A stretch of 64,000 nt of DNA from Protaetia brevitarsis (GCA_004143645.1 RXPK01000157.1:1993639-2057638), one strand, 5' to 3'. Counted from the stretch's first letter, positions 40,215 through 52,638 are shown. Numbers and translations are program-made. Notes: generated by a model from the sequence alone, not told the origin.

Positions 40215-43081
40215 GGGGAAGGACGGGCATAACGGCCAGACGGTTTGTAGGGCTGTACAGTGCTGCTATCCTGCGGTAAACGCGCAAAGATTAGCCTGAC
40301 AATCCCGCTAGTTGTGTTGTGTCACTAGAAGAAGAAAGAACTGCGACATCACGAGTTATTGCAATTTTTGTGTTTTTCATACCATCTGATCTAAGGTAAG
40401 TGCTCACTTCATGTAATTATTATAAACTTACGTCACAATTTAGGTTTCTGAAACATAATTGTTGTAAAAGGGTGATAACTTAGCTACAAAATTTAATATT
40501 GAGAAATGGCGCATTGTTGTTTGTTGACAACTGACAACAAGCTTTTGTTAATGGCGCCTGGGCGGGCACAACGGCCAGTAAGTGGCTAATATGCCCGCCG
40601 CTATGGCCATTATGTCCGTCTGCACTATTTTTTTTACTGTTATGTAAGTGATCAAGTTTTAAATATAAATATGTGTGATAAACCATTAATTGTAGCACTT
40701 CACGTTACCTAATACTGTAGTAGTATTTAACGTAAAAAAGTTATATTTTCTATATAGTTATTAATATATAAAAAATATTTTCAAGTAATACGAAAAGTAA
40801 GATACACTTTTAATGCATAGGTATATGACATATGACTTTAAATTGCATAATTATTTTTGTTTTGTTTTAGAAGTGATGGTTTACAAGTATAAGCGTAAGG
40901 GAGAAAGGCAATCGTGGGATCCAGATAACATGCAAAAAGCAATAGAGGCAGTGAAGAGTGGCATGGCTTTCTTAACTGCTGCAACCGCCTACAGTGTTCC
41001 AAGGAATACTTTGAAGAGGAGAGTGTTGAAGAAAAATATGCGTGCTACAGGCAACAAAAAAGTATTGGAGGTTTTAAGTCCGTCTTACTAGGGAACAAGA
41101 ACAAGAAATCCACAACCATCTACTCACGTTGGAGACGAGATTTTTCGGTATGACTATTAGGATCTGCGAAGTGCAGCATTTGAACTTGCTGAGAAGAATA
41201 ACCTTCCGCATAATTTTGATAGAGAGACCAGGATGGCTGGAAAAGGGTGGGTTGCTGGTTTTCGGAAACGCCATCCAAAATTAACATTAAGGTTGCCTGA
41301 GCCAACTTCTTCAGCAAGAGCAAGTAGTTTTAACAAGGTTGCTGTTAAGGAATTTTTTGATATCCTCATCGAGGAAAGAGCCAAACACAAGTATCCAGCT
41401 CATCGAATTTTCAATGTTGACGAAACTGGACTCACTACAGTCCAGTCTAAAAAGCAAAAGTGCTATCTTTAAAGGGTAGACGACAAGTAGGGTCTCTTAC
41501 ATCAGCTGAAAGAGGGTTTTGTCTACTTTGATAATGTGTTTCTCAGCTGGGGCACCTACATCCCCCCTTTCATTATCCTTCCCCGCCGTCGGATGAAGGC
41601 TGAATTAACGGACGGAGCTCCTCCTGGAACTGCCTTTACTTGCCACCCTAGCGGATGGATGCAAGCTGATATTTTTGTAGAATGGTTTAGGCATTTTCTA
41701 ATGCATACCAAACCCACAGAAGATGATCTAGCACTGTTGATATTAGACGGGCATTCTACCCATACTAAAAACATTGATTTCATTAGTCTGGCCAGGGCTA
41801 ATCATACAGCTGTGGTGTGCTTACCACCTCACTGCAGCCATAAATTGGCAGCCATTAGACGTGTCCTTTATGGGGCCCCTGAACACTTTTACGTTCAGGC
41901 AAATCGAACGATTTGTAAGGAACAACCGGGCGAACGGTGACACAGTTTCAGGTAAGTCGTCTTTTTGGGGGAAGCCTACATGAAGGCTGCTGTTCCGCTC
42001 AGTGCAGTTGAAAGGATTTAGCAAATGTGGCATTGAACCACTCAATGAAAACATTTTCTCAGAAGAAGACTTTGCCCAGCGGAAGTAACGATATACCAGT
42101 TTCATCAACTGCAATGAAAAGCAACAGAGAGTAAATGCTATAGAGCCAGTACCCATCGACAGGACTGCCATTCCTTCACTGCAAGCTGAAATCATCGCGC
42201 AGTAATATTCCCGTTATATGAAACTTTAGATCCTCAACCGGGTCATCATTTTCCGTCTCCCTCAAAATATGCCCCTGGCCTGAAGTAAAACGCAGGAGCA
42301 ATACACGAAAAAAGGTATGCAGCTCGTTGTCAGGAAGTCCATATTAAAATGAACTTCTAGCCGAGAAAGCTGCTAAGAAGTAAAAGAAAAAGGTGTGAAA
42401 CGGAACTAGCTGAAGAAAAGAACGATGTTAGAATATTCATAAAAATCTTAAGAAGGACAGCTAGAGACCCCGGTCAACAATCCGAAAAAATCCTGGTTGA
42501 GGACTCAGATAATGACAACGAGCAGAATGTTTATATCGCTGTCTGAAAAATTTCAGTTTCAAATCCCAATGAGCGTTGGTTCAAGTGCCCAGGATGTGAA
42601 TTGGTGGGCCCATGAACTGTGTGCTGGTGTCGGGGAAGAGGACGATCGGTAATTTATGTGAAAAACTGTGGCTAAACTTACAAAATCATTTTCCTCTTTT
42701 TAAAAAATATTTCTTTTAAAATAGATATTTTTGGAAAAAAACATCTTTTTGTATTCAACATGACTAAGATTATGTTTTTACTGTAAATAAAGTTAACATC
42801 TCTTCAAAATAAATTGTTTCTAATTAAAAACCTGTTTTCTCAATTTATTGACCACTTTAGGGCTATATGGCCATTATGCCCTACCCCTGTGGCATAATGC
42901 CATATGGGTACTTTTGGGTAATTTATTATGTAGGGTCTTTTTCTTTGGACACCACAATGAAAAAAATATTGCATGCACTAGGATGTGTATATTCTAATGA
43001 TTTTGAAGTTTCCAGGTCAATTAAAAATCAGTTAAAAAAATTCAAGAAAACCTCAGCCTGGCCGTCATGCCGTCCTTCCCC
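40215..43081 (+). mobile_element. pogo-like transposon A
   Basis: 2867 bp with inverted ends GGGGAAGGACGGGCATAACG / reverse complement of TGCCGTCCTTCCCC, flanked by TA (40213-40214 and 43082-43083). GGGCATAATGGCCAT-like words recur inside both ends (about 40560-40620 and 42855-42910). One transposase gene has an untranslated first exon and a C-terminal Cys motif. Same design as element B at 49.7 kb. Confidence 0.85.
40876..42660 (+). pseudogene. pogo-like A transposase with C-terminal zinc finger
   Basis: Start ATG 40876, six bases after a splice acceptor; the intron 40396-40870 separates it from an untranslated exon ending CTGATCTAAG. A psq-type helix-turn-helix (MQKAIEAVKSGMAFLTAATA) is followed by a Tc5-like domain (GWVAGFRKRHPKL) and DDD catalytic blocks FNVDETGLTT, LLILDGHSTHTKN and LDVSFMGPLN. 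The tail has RWFKCPGCELVGP...CWC...C, a decayed PHD-like finger near 42560-42660. Breaks occur at about 41070, 41470-41540 and 41850, and several lie beyond 41990. Confidence 0.8.
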
Positions 43082-43083
43082 TA

Positions 43084-43829
43084 ACATATTTATGTGTTCT
43101 TAATACTTGTAGTACTCATCAGAATTTATTAGCTACCTAAAAGAAATTTAATAGTGTTAATTATTTACAAATTTAATTTAGTCATTTGCAATTTTTTGTT
43201 AGTAAATCAAGCGACACCATTTATGTACTTTTATGGTAAAATCTTCTATTATTTAATTTAACCCATAACAACGTGACGTGCCAATTGAGTACCTTATTAA
43301 TTTGTATTTTATTAATAATTCTAAACGCCTTAGATGGTTTATAACACTTTGGCAGGGGTGACAACAGGTGCTATACCTGTTGTCCGCGTTGCCGTTGTGA
43401 AATCTGAAAGAATAACCAGCATTAGTAATTTCCTTACAATAAAATATGAGCAATACTTATCCTTCCTATATGTTTGTATTTAAATTAATCTTACTCTGGT
43501 TTACTATTGCTGATGCACTTCAACTCATTGCACATGATTGTCAATTGTAATTTCACTTTATAATTATTTGAATCCATTTCGTTGTGTTTTCAAACTATTT
43601 TGAATATTTTACATTTATATATTTTAAACATTATATTATTAAACTTTATTTTGAACAAAATTCTTGTTGTTTGTTGTTTGCTGAATCCTGGCTTCCTCGC
43701 TGTTGGCCACAGCTGGCGCCCTTTTTAGAAAAAAGCAAAACAAATCAAGAACCCACGTCCTTGCTCACGGTCTACGAGCGGCCGGACCATCACACCGATA
43801 TTTGCTGGACTATCTGGCAAGTTCGAGTG
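43084..43829. other. Non-coding right flank of pogo-like A
   Basis: AT-rich, then GC-richer near 43680-43800. No gene is supported. Confidence 0.4.
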
Positions 43830-44385
43830 TAGCAACCTGGCGAGAACTTTAATGAATACATCTTACATCCAGAGCTAATCCCCGAATGGCTATGCGAGGC
43901 CAGAACAACTCTGATATACAAAAAAAGGCGACTGTCGTAACCCGGAGAACTTCAGGCCAATAACTTGCTTGAACAAAGTATACAAAATATTTACCGCTGT
44001 ACTACACGAAAGGATCCGACAAAGCATATCACCAATATGGATGGACATGCCTGAACAGCGAGGTGCTAAACGAGGTATTGCTGTAGTCCGAGACAATCTA
44101 CTGGTTGATGGAAGCATATGTCAGGATGCGATCAGATACAAAAGAAACCTATCGATGGCCTGGATAGATTTCAGAAAAGCATTCGACTCGTCATCTCATG
44201 AGTTGGTTTTGCTATTACTTCGGGAACTCCAAGTACACCCGCGAATTGTTGACGTAGTGCAACAATTAGTACCAAAGTGGAGAACGCGAATAACTATAGG
44301 GCGTGGCCGAGAAATGAAAATTACAGACCCAATAAATTATAGAAGAGGAGTTTTTCAAGGAGACTGCGAAAGCTCGTATGGAGCA
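43830..44385 (+). pseudogene. LINE B reverse transcriptase
   Basis: The frame shows RT motif 1 (CEARTTLIYKK), motif 2 (NPENFRPITCLNKVYKIFTA), the EQRGAKRG block, the catalytic motif A WIDFRKAFDSSSHELV and motif B YRRGVFQGD, then breaks at about 44385 in the middle of the palm. The YADD box is missing. The style (EQRGxxRG, GxxDQLL-like) fits R2/R4-type LINEs. The break coincides with the start of the Harbinger partner gene. Confidence 0.75.
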
Positions 44386-44868
44386 GAATAAGACCGGTGG
44401 AGGTCCTTCAAATCACGTGCCTCTTACTCCGTTAGAGGAACGGTTGGTAGCTTTAATGGGGAAGAAGGCAATAGATGGTGATGATGTGCCAGAATTGTTG
44501 TTGTTGGGGTATGCATAATTTATGTCAGAAGTATTATTGGGTTATATATACAATCATTACTGTAGAGCTATTCTACATCAGCAACGGTTGCAAATGCCCG
44601 CTCTACAGAAGAGGAAGTAGGTCATGAATTAGTAGAAGTAAACCACGATCATACATATGAGATCTTAAGACACAGTACCGCATCCCAAACAGCAAAAAGA
44701 TTGGACAAACGGCAAGGGAGGGAAAGGCGTTCATTGCAATGTTCGGGAGATATACTTGAACTGACTGAAAAGACATATTGTATGGTGGCAAAAATAGAAA
44801 GTCATCTAGAGGGCATTGCTGCATCATTGAAGGATCTAGTGGTAATATTAAAAGACAAGAACCAATAA
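44375..44868 (+). pseudogene. Harbinger 3 partner protein, C-terminal part
   Basis: The frame AKARMEQNKTGGGPSNHVPL and LEERLVALMGKKAIDGDDVP, then a likely intron (about 44500-44590), is followed by a coiled-coil tail (YCMVAKIESHLEGIAASLKD) that ends at 44866-44868. The KTGGG...LxxxE pattern is typical of Myb/SANT-like Harbinger partners. The DNA-binding N-terminus is missing at the LINE junction. It converges on the transposase gene at 45.2 kb. Confidence 0.65.
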
Positions 44869-45197
44869 TTAGTGTAGTAATACATCTATATATTATGGAA
44901 TTTATTTTATTTATACTTCTAGAATGTTATTTTTTTTACAATTCTTTTTTTTATATAGTTAGAATGTATTCCTTATTTTTTTATGTTTCTCAGAATTATA
45001 ATTTTGTTATTTATTGTTTTAAGTTATCTTTTTGTTATTAAAAACTATATTGATCGAAGACATTGTTCAAGATTTCTTTATTGTAAAGGTATATATTTAA
45101 AACATACTTGAAGTAATTTTGTGAAAATTCTTTAATAAGGAAAATGCGGTAAAAAAAATTGAATATACATATATACATCTCATATAGAAAAAAATTT

Positions 45198-46310
45198 CTA
45201 TGTAAAATGGTTTTGCACAAGCGCTCTCCTTACAGCATTGCCTTCAGCATCATGTGCTACATTTCCCACATAATGCATTTCTTCGTTATCAGGTAGGTCA
45301 AAGTTGACATCCAGGTTACCTCGCAGACATATATTATGCAATACTGCACATGCATTTACTATGCACCCCACCTTCTCAGGATCATATCGCAGCACACGCT
45401 CCTTTAGCAAACAACGAAATCTTCCTTTCAAAATGCCAATGGTCCTTTCCACACAATTTCTGGCTCTGATATGATTCTGATTATATAATCCCTCTGGGGT
45501 GTTTGGTAACGCATTAGCTATGGGGGTCATGAGCCAGGGTTGCTGTGGGTACGCAGAGTCACCCACTAACCAAGTGTTGCGGTCACCTGCAAAGTAATAC
45601 CACCAATCATTCATCTACACATTGTAGATATACTAAAAAACAGTACCTGCATTGTATGCGGCTTCTAATAGCCTTTTTACGCCCGAATTTCGCCATATGT
45701 ATGCATCATGGGTTGCACCAGGAAATTGAGCATTGATATTTAGAATATCTAATCATAATCACATATCTACAATTTATTGTTGTTCAGTACATATTAGATT
45801 TTTTAAAATAATGAACTTACGATTTGCACATTCTTCGAATGGTAACCTTTTCTGTTAAGGTAAATGCTCCCCCTCTAATGGAGCCATGATTGCCACATGT
45901 GTGCCATCAACAGCACCAATGACTCCAGGAAAATTAGTGCGCTGGATAAATCTTTGCTTGATATTATTCTTATCATTTCGTGTTCTTGGAAATGCAATTG
46001 TTTCATTAGCAAGAGCATTAACTATAGCATGTGCTACTTGGTCTATGCAGCGAGATACACTTTGCTGGGACATACAAATTAGCAAACCTTGTTCAAGCCC
46101 TTTGGTATGAACCATTTGCGAAAAATGATAATGCTGTAAACAATTTTATATGGTGTGGTATAGCTACAGGATTGTTTGTTGCAGGCAGTTCATGCATTAT
46201 TCTGTTTAATACATGTTGTGCCATTTCCTTGTTCAGGTCTAAATAATGCATAAATTGCCTATCCCTAAGCCAAACGGATCGTTTTCTCGCGAGTAGACGC
46301 CGTCTCTATA
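45198..46310 (-). pseudogene. Harbinger 3 transposase
   Basis: Read leftwards from about 46310: WLRDRQFMHYLDLNKEMAQH, a frameshift near 46105, then SQQSVSRCIDQV and the first catalytic Asp in GVIGAVDGTHVAI. After an intron (about 45760-45840) come FPGATHDAYIW and a second short intron near 45610-45640. The second Asp is in LVGDSAYPQQPWL and the Glu in RARNCVERTIGILKGRFR, with the end NHFT at 45198. All three catalytic residues are present. Apart from the 46105 shift the gene is nearly whole, at roughly 330 codons. Confidence 0.85.
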
Positions 46311-46319
46311 AGGAGTTTA

Positions 46320-46937
46320 CATGTATTTGACTGAAAAATCGATATTTTGTTTTTTTGCATTTTTGAAAGCTCCAAATATATAACATACATGGTTAAAGCG
46401 GTTTCGTAATATTTGCATTGTTTAAGCCGCTCGGCCTTATTAAAAGAGCGGGTGTACCGAACACAAACGGAGCAAATTGATGTAATACTATATTCGACTC
46501 GGGCGGCTCGGGTCGAAATATCATACTTATTGTTTTTAGTGTATGTATATTGTCTTTAATGATTAGAAATGCCACTGCAGTCGGGATCACAATAAAACGA
46601 CAGAGTAGCTATTTATATTACAATAATATGAAGCAATTAGATCCGAAATAAAACGCACATTGAAGAAACTGATCTAACAATATTTCTTTACTTAAAACAC
46701 ACTTTCAAACGCTTTAGAAAACTACTTACCATAAAATGTATCAATTTATTGCAGATGCACTTACTTACACTAAATTTCTTTAAAAAGCTGACTAGAAATG
46801 ATGGCAAAGGTAACCGCACTACGGATCATCAGAGTAGCACAGGAAAAATGGAAGTCGATGCGATGCTTAAAAGAAATTTTCGCACGATTTCGGATAGGCG
46901 ACTACGACAAGACAACTTTTTAAGCAATTTGTGATTT
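46320..46937. other. Non-coding spacer
   Basis: No gene recognised; short accidental frames only. Confidence 0.4.
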
Positions 46938-47460
46938 TTAGCCGTACGAAGATGTTACTGTTCAAGAAAAAAGAGAATGCGTTGGAGATGTACAAAAAAG
47001 AATGAGTGGACTTTGAAGAAAGGGCGCTGGTAAACTGACTGACAAAGTTATTGATAATTTAACAATAGTGTACTGTGACTGGCATTAGACAACATCCAGA
47101 TTCTGCATAAAAATGAGGCAGCTATTTGGGCTATTATAAATGTTCAACCGACGCGGATCCACGACACATTTATTGTCCAAAAGTGTAGACAGCCTGTGTA
47201 AGTGGCGCGTTGCAGAAGCAAGGTTGAGCTTGCTTCATTCATACATGACCTCTTTTGCAAAAAAAAAAAAAAAAATCAAGATGCTATTAGGCCGATTAAT
47301 GAAGTGTTTTCTAGAGTGATTTCTTGCAAAGATGCATGGAAAAAATTGTCAAAACTGAAACGACTCGTTTAGTTCATGTGTGTAGAAACTAGCTCCAAAA
47401 AATTTACACTGCGACCCATAAACAATTCAACTTGCTACCTACATTGCCGCAAATTTATTC
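46938..47460 (+). pseudogene. Relic of an unidentified repeated gene
   Basis: Over several frames one reads VQEKRECVGDVQKRM, GKLTDKVIDNLTIVY, an Ala-Ile-Arg segment, and DSLCKWRVAEARLSLLHSY. From memory, proteins with the order ECxGHVQKRxGxRLR...GKLTDKxID...YG...DSWCK occur in many copies in arthropod genomes and contain Mutator-like features, but I cannot name the family with confidence. An A14 run (about 47261-47274) causes a frame change. It is heavily decayed. Confidence 0.4.
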
Positions 47461-47736
47461 AATGAAGGTTACTTTTCTGTATACAAATAATGAATGCGGT
47501 GGGAATTGCAGTAGGACTGATGCAAAAATTTCGTCATCAATTCTGATCGTCAGCGCATACAAGAGCAGAGCAGAGTATGTCGAGCGCTGCAAAACTTGCT
47601 GTGCTGTCTAAAGGAAGCAACAAATTTTGCAAATGCAGAAGTATGAAGAAGAAGAAGGATTAATGTATGGTGCTGAATAGCTGACTAAGTGTATGTTGAA
47701 CTATTTGTAAAATTTTGCTGAGAAACTTTGAACGCG
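47461..47736. other. Non-coding spacer
   Basis: Nothing recognised. Confidence 0.35.
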
Positions 47737-48095
47737 TTTTTCTCGAAACATGATTTTTCATATCTGCGTAAGTTCTAGTTCTTCAAGTGTCAATATATCA
47801 ACTTAATGCTTTTGGTTCTTATGTAAACATTTTATTGGAGGTTATACCTATAATATACTAAAAATTGCAATATTCCACATTTTTATATCCACATACACAA
47901 AAAGAAATAGAAAATAGTCAAATCAAAGTCCAGGTATCTGCCACATTGTTTGCTTTCGACTTATTGGTTAAATTTAGGTATAACCTCCAACAAATTTAAT
48001 ATATTTCTAACTCTTCTTTTTATTTCAATTTCGGATCACTTTTGCGTATGCTAGAACTTACGCAGTTTGACGTGTTTCTGTACACATTGCTACCT
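47737..48095. repeat. Small foldback element
   Basis: Two word pairs are inverted at equal spacing: TGCGTAAGTTCTAG (near 47763) with CTAGAACTTACGCA (near 48050), and TTGGAGGTTATACCT (near 47836) with AGGTATAACCTCCAA (near 47978). Outer GAAACA/TGTTTC words also match. This gives arms of about 100 bp around a 130-bp centre. It has no coding capacity. Confidence 0.6.
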
Positions 48096-48715
48096 AGATA
48101 CAATAGCGAACGTTATAGTGGTCTTGTCTTAAAAAAAATATATTTTTTTTAACGTTCAAATTTTAATATATTTATTAAGAAAAGCCGTATTCGTATATCT
48201 TTTCTTTGTCTGAAAAAAAAAGCTCAAAGTTTTTGGACTTTTCCGATATATATATATATGTAAAACCTCCCTTAAAGATACGCATTTCTTCTAACCTTCT
48301 TCATCCGCACCCATAATTTGGCTAAGTTAATTGAAACATCTAAACGAATAATAAAGATTAGCGAATAAAATATGCAAATATTTTTCGTAGTCCTAACCTT
48401 AACAGCTTTTCTCACTGACTGCCTGATGCCACCTGTGTTGTCTTTTTCATAAAAATTAGTAAGAACCCCATGCAAATTATTCTGAACGGTTGGTGTTCAC
48501 CCAATGAGGCGATTATATTTCTATTCCTAAATTCACTACAGTACTATAGGCACACGGAGTACCAATTCGCCATATTGTCGACTTCAAACGTAGAATACTA
48601 CTATAGAAAACGATAATAGAATTCTATTGTACACAGAGTCCCACCCTGGAGGAACCGAAGACGTTCAATTGGTGGATGAACTATAATTCGACATCTGGCT
48701 CAAGCGGCAACTATA
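48096..48715. other. Non-coding spacer
   Basis: A short TA run near 48250; no gene. Confidence 0.4.
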
Positions 48716-49738
48716 GGGTGCGTTCGAAAATAAGATATGTGTGTGTAGTTGCACTCTCATTTTGTCTACCACGTGATGCGCTCCTCGTGCTAATTTTCGA
48801 ACTCTCTGGGTACAGAAAAGAGTGTGAGGAAAATAATTCTAGTTTGTTTACCAATATTGATAAATTGTAAGTTATGAGCTAAAGTTTATTTTTAGTTATA
48901 AATGATGTGATTGCGTGTAAATAATCATGGATAACGATCATAAAAAGAAAATTCTTGTGGCAGTTGTATTAAACGCTGGCAATTATTTAAAAGCTTCATA
49001 GACAATGAAAATAATTTAGATGAGGAGTAGAAGCAAGAACAAGAAAAACTCCACTTCGAATTGTAATTATATAGAAAATTAATACCACAAATAACAGAAA
49101 AACAGTTTCAAAGCCATTTTCGAATCAACAGAGGAACCTATAACTATCTTCTACAGTTACTAAATGCTAGAATTAAAAAAGAGAGCGTATTAGGAAGAAC
49201 AGTGATTGACCTAGACAGACAATTATTATCAGTTTTGTGGCTCCTGGCAACACCTGACAGTTACAGGTAGGTATAATGATAAATGTTTTTATCGAATACA
49301 TTGTTGTGTCAATTCAACTGTACAAAATATTGTATTTACAGATCAGTAGGTGAAAGATTTAATATGGCAAATCTTCACTTTCAAATAGTTTCTTTCGAGT
49401 ATAAAGACTACACGAACTTCATCAGAAATAATCAAATGGCCTGAGACTCGAGAAAGAGAACAAATAAAACGGATGTTTAAGAACATGAGAGGAATAGAAG
49501 GCATCATTGGAATTATAGATGGAACTTATATTCCTATAAAAGCACCAAAAGTTGATGCTGAGATATATGTTACAAGAAAGTGTCAGCACGCTATGACATT
49601 ACAAGCTACATGTGATCCACTTCTAAAATTTACAGATTGCTTCATTGGATATCCCGGATCTGTTAGTGATGCTCGCATTTTCAGAAATTCTGATGTTTTC
49701 CAAAAGGTATAATAGTAATGTATTATAATTTATGATTA

Positions 49739-52638
49739 GGGGAAAGTGGCCCAAAATGATCCCAGCGGGCATAATGATTCCCCCTCTTATTTTTAATACC
49801 AAGGCTGCCCTCTGTGATTTGAGTGTGTGACTACGATCAATCGAATCGCCATGTTTAGTTGACTACTGAAAGTGAACAACAGGTAACAGCGTTTTAGAAA
49901 AATATTTGTGAAAACGTGTTTTTATGCTACCTGATCTAAGGTAAGTGCTTTTAAACTATTGTATCAGTGTTGTTATAGTAATAGGAATATCATTTTGCAA
50001 TATATTTTATGAAAACACATAGTTTTGCCTATTATTTGACCAGTTCACGAAATAATTAAACAGAGTCGGAATCAAGTTACCATAACCTAATGCATATATT
50101 CACTTTTGGGGCAAAATGATCCCTTGCTGGGTTGGGTAAAATGATCCGGGACCATTTTGCCCGCTCGACTTTTCTTTTCCTACTGCAAAAATTGAAAACA
50201 ACAAAGTATAGGGAAAATATTTCAACAAATATTCTTAATAAATACTAAATCGTTCTATTGTTTTTCTTTTGTTATAGATAAAAGCATGGTTCAAAAATAT
50301 AAAAGAAAAACTGAGAGGCAGTTATGGGACGAAGATAAAATGCGAGAAGCAATGGAAGAGGTCCGTCGTGGCTTATCTTACAAAACTGCGGCCAGAAACT
50401 TTGATGTTCCGCTGATGAGTTTAAAGAGGCGCTGTAAAGGAACGAACAAGTTAGCTGTTAATGCTATTAAGAAACTGGGAAGCAAGAGACCGGTTTTCAC
50501 TGTGGAACAAGAAGAAGAATTAGTTGCGCATATACTTGACATGGAAAGTAGAATGTACGGTCTCACCACTAAAGATGTAAGATCGATTGCTTATCAGCTG
50601 GCAGATAAAAATAATATTGATCATCCATTTTCCAAGAAACATGTCTAGCTGGCAAAGATTGGTTGATGGTTTTCCAATAGGCACCCTGAACTTTCACTAA
50701 GATCACCTGAGTCAACATCCGCGGCTCGCGCACGTGCTTTTAACCGTCCTGTCGTGACTAAATTTTTCACGCTGCTAAAGACAGTGTATGACAAAATACA
50801 ATTTCCAGCACACAGGATCTTTAATGTTGATGAAACATCTTTGAGTACTGTCCCAGGTAAAAATTGTAAAGTTTTAGCTCAAAGAGGTAGGAAACAAGTT
50901 GGCAGAGTTGTATCCGCAGAACGAGGTGTATCCACTACTTCCGTATTTGTATGTCTGCATCAGGTTCCTATGTACACCTATGGTATCTTCGCTCGTAAGC
51001 GGATGAAAGAAGAGTTGAAAGATGGTGCACCACCGGGAACAGCATTTTATTGCAACGATTCTGTTGGATGAAACTTGAGGTTTTTGCGGTGTGGTTTGAC
51101 CATTTTCTTTCCTTTATTAAGCCTTCACAAGAGGATCCTGCACTTTTAATTCTTGATGGCCACCTTTCGCACACAAAAAACTTAAGTGTCGTCGAAAAAG
51201 CCAGAAATAATTTTGTGACCATTTTATGTCTACCGCCACACACCACCCACAAGCTCCAGCCGTTAGACGTGAGTTTTATGTACCCGCTCAAATCACTACC
51301 ACGATAAAGCATGGAAAAGTGGCTTATTAATCACCCGGGAGAGTTGTAACCGTTTTCCAATCTCACAAATCTTCAACGAGTCCTACATGCAGCCTGCACA
51401 CCACTTAACGCAATTAACGGATTCAAGAAGACTGGTATTTTCCCTACGACCCCATGTGTTCACTAACATTGACTTCGCAGCTGCTGAAGTGACTGAGCAA
51501 AACGAACCTCAGAATGACAATGCTCACGAGGAAAATGATGCGGCCTATGAACCAAATGAAGATGTGACTGATGAAAATAACGTGGCCTATGAGCAGAATG
51601 AAAAAAGTATTGAAAGCAACGAACAAAATGACATTTTACCAACAACTGTTATGCACTCTTAGCTTCAGTTAGTGAACCCTCGACATCGAGAGCATCAATG
51701 GTTTTAAGATTCTGCCAAATGATATTCATCCACTCCCTAAAATGGCGCAAGAACAACGTAGCTCAAAGTCAAGGAATCTGGAGCACAATAATTTTGACAA
51801 GCACTCCTTATAAAGATCAGTTGTTAGAGGAACAACAGAAGAAAGAAAAGCAGACCGAAAAAAAATTGTTAAAGAACAAGAATAAATTGGTAGAAAAAAA
51901 AGAAAAAAATAAAAGGCCAGGTGTGAGAAAATATGGGAATAATAAACGAAGAAAACAGGACAAAATCGACGAGAAATCTTTGGAGGAATCCGAAGTGGAA
52001 GATGATGCAGAATGTTCTATATTTACCGAAACATTTCTGCAGTCTCATTCAGAGAGAAGGTGGGTGCAGTGCTCAATCTGCTATGGTTGGCACATAATGA
52101 GTGTGCCGGAATCGATGATAATGACTGCGATCCATATTGCTGTGACTATTGTATTGACAATGCCAAAGTGAATAAAGTGCGTAAACAATTAGTAGATAAC
52201 CTGTAATGTCAACTTATTTTGCGTTTAATTCAGATTTTATCGTTTTTTGATATTTTTTAACAGTTTATTACACAACAATTAAGTTTATTTTTTACTGAAT
52301 GTTATTTGGTTTAGCTAAATAAAGTAAGTGTTGTTACAAAAAACTCTGAAAATCATTTGCCTTACTTTAGGAGATCATTTTCCTTTACTTAGGGATCATT
52401 TTGCCTTACTTTAGGGGATCATTTTGCCCAACCTATCAGGGTAAAACGATCCTTTTGCAAGCATCTAAATTACTGCCCTCAAAATTGCTTACCTGTAATA
52501 TCAAGAAATTGGTAAGGCAATATTTAAGAACAGTCTCTACCGATATTCCAAAAAAATATATTTGAACTTCTTTTCTTGTATACTTTACTTTTTATAGTCA
52601 TTTTTAGCTTAGGGGGATCATTTTGGGCCACCTTCCCC
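49739..52638 (+). mobile_element. pogo-like transposon B
   Basis: 2900 bp; ends GGGGAAAGTGGCCCAAAATG and, at the right, GGGCCACCTTCCCC, flanked by TA (49737-49738 and 52639-52640). Words of the type GGATCATTTTGCCC are repeated near both ends (about 50110-50162 and 52370-52460). It has one transposase gene with an untranslated first exon and a C-terminal finger. It lies in an intron of the Harbinger 4 transposase. Confidence 0.85.
50286..52206 (+). pseudogene. pogo-like B transposase with C-terminal PHD-like finger
   Basis: ATG 50286 follows a splice acceptor (intron 49941-50277; the first exon ends CTGATCTAAG as in element A). The helix-turn-helix MREAMEEVRRGLSYKTAARN is followed by a second DNA-binding domain, then catalytic Asp in FNVDETSLST, LLILDGHLSHTKN and LQPLDVSFMYPL. 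An Asn/Glu-rich acidic linker (51500-51650), a long Lys-rich helix (51830-51960) and a PHD-like finger (CSICYGW, then AHNECAGIDDNDCDPYCCDY) end at 52204-52206. Stops or shifts occur at about 50646, 51060, 51300, 51660 and 52085. It is better preserved than element A. Confidence 0.85.

Noticed and set aside
43710..43730. TGGCGCCC as a retroviral-type primer binding site
   Set aside because: No LTR ending in CA precedes it and no gag follows; a LINE reading begins soon after.
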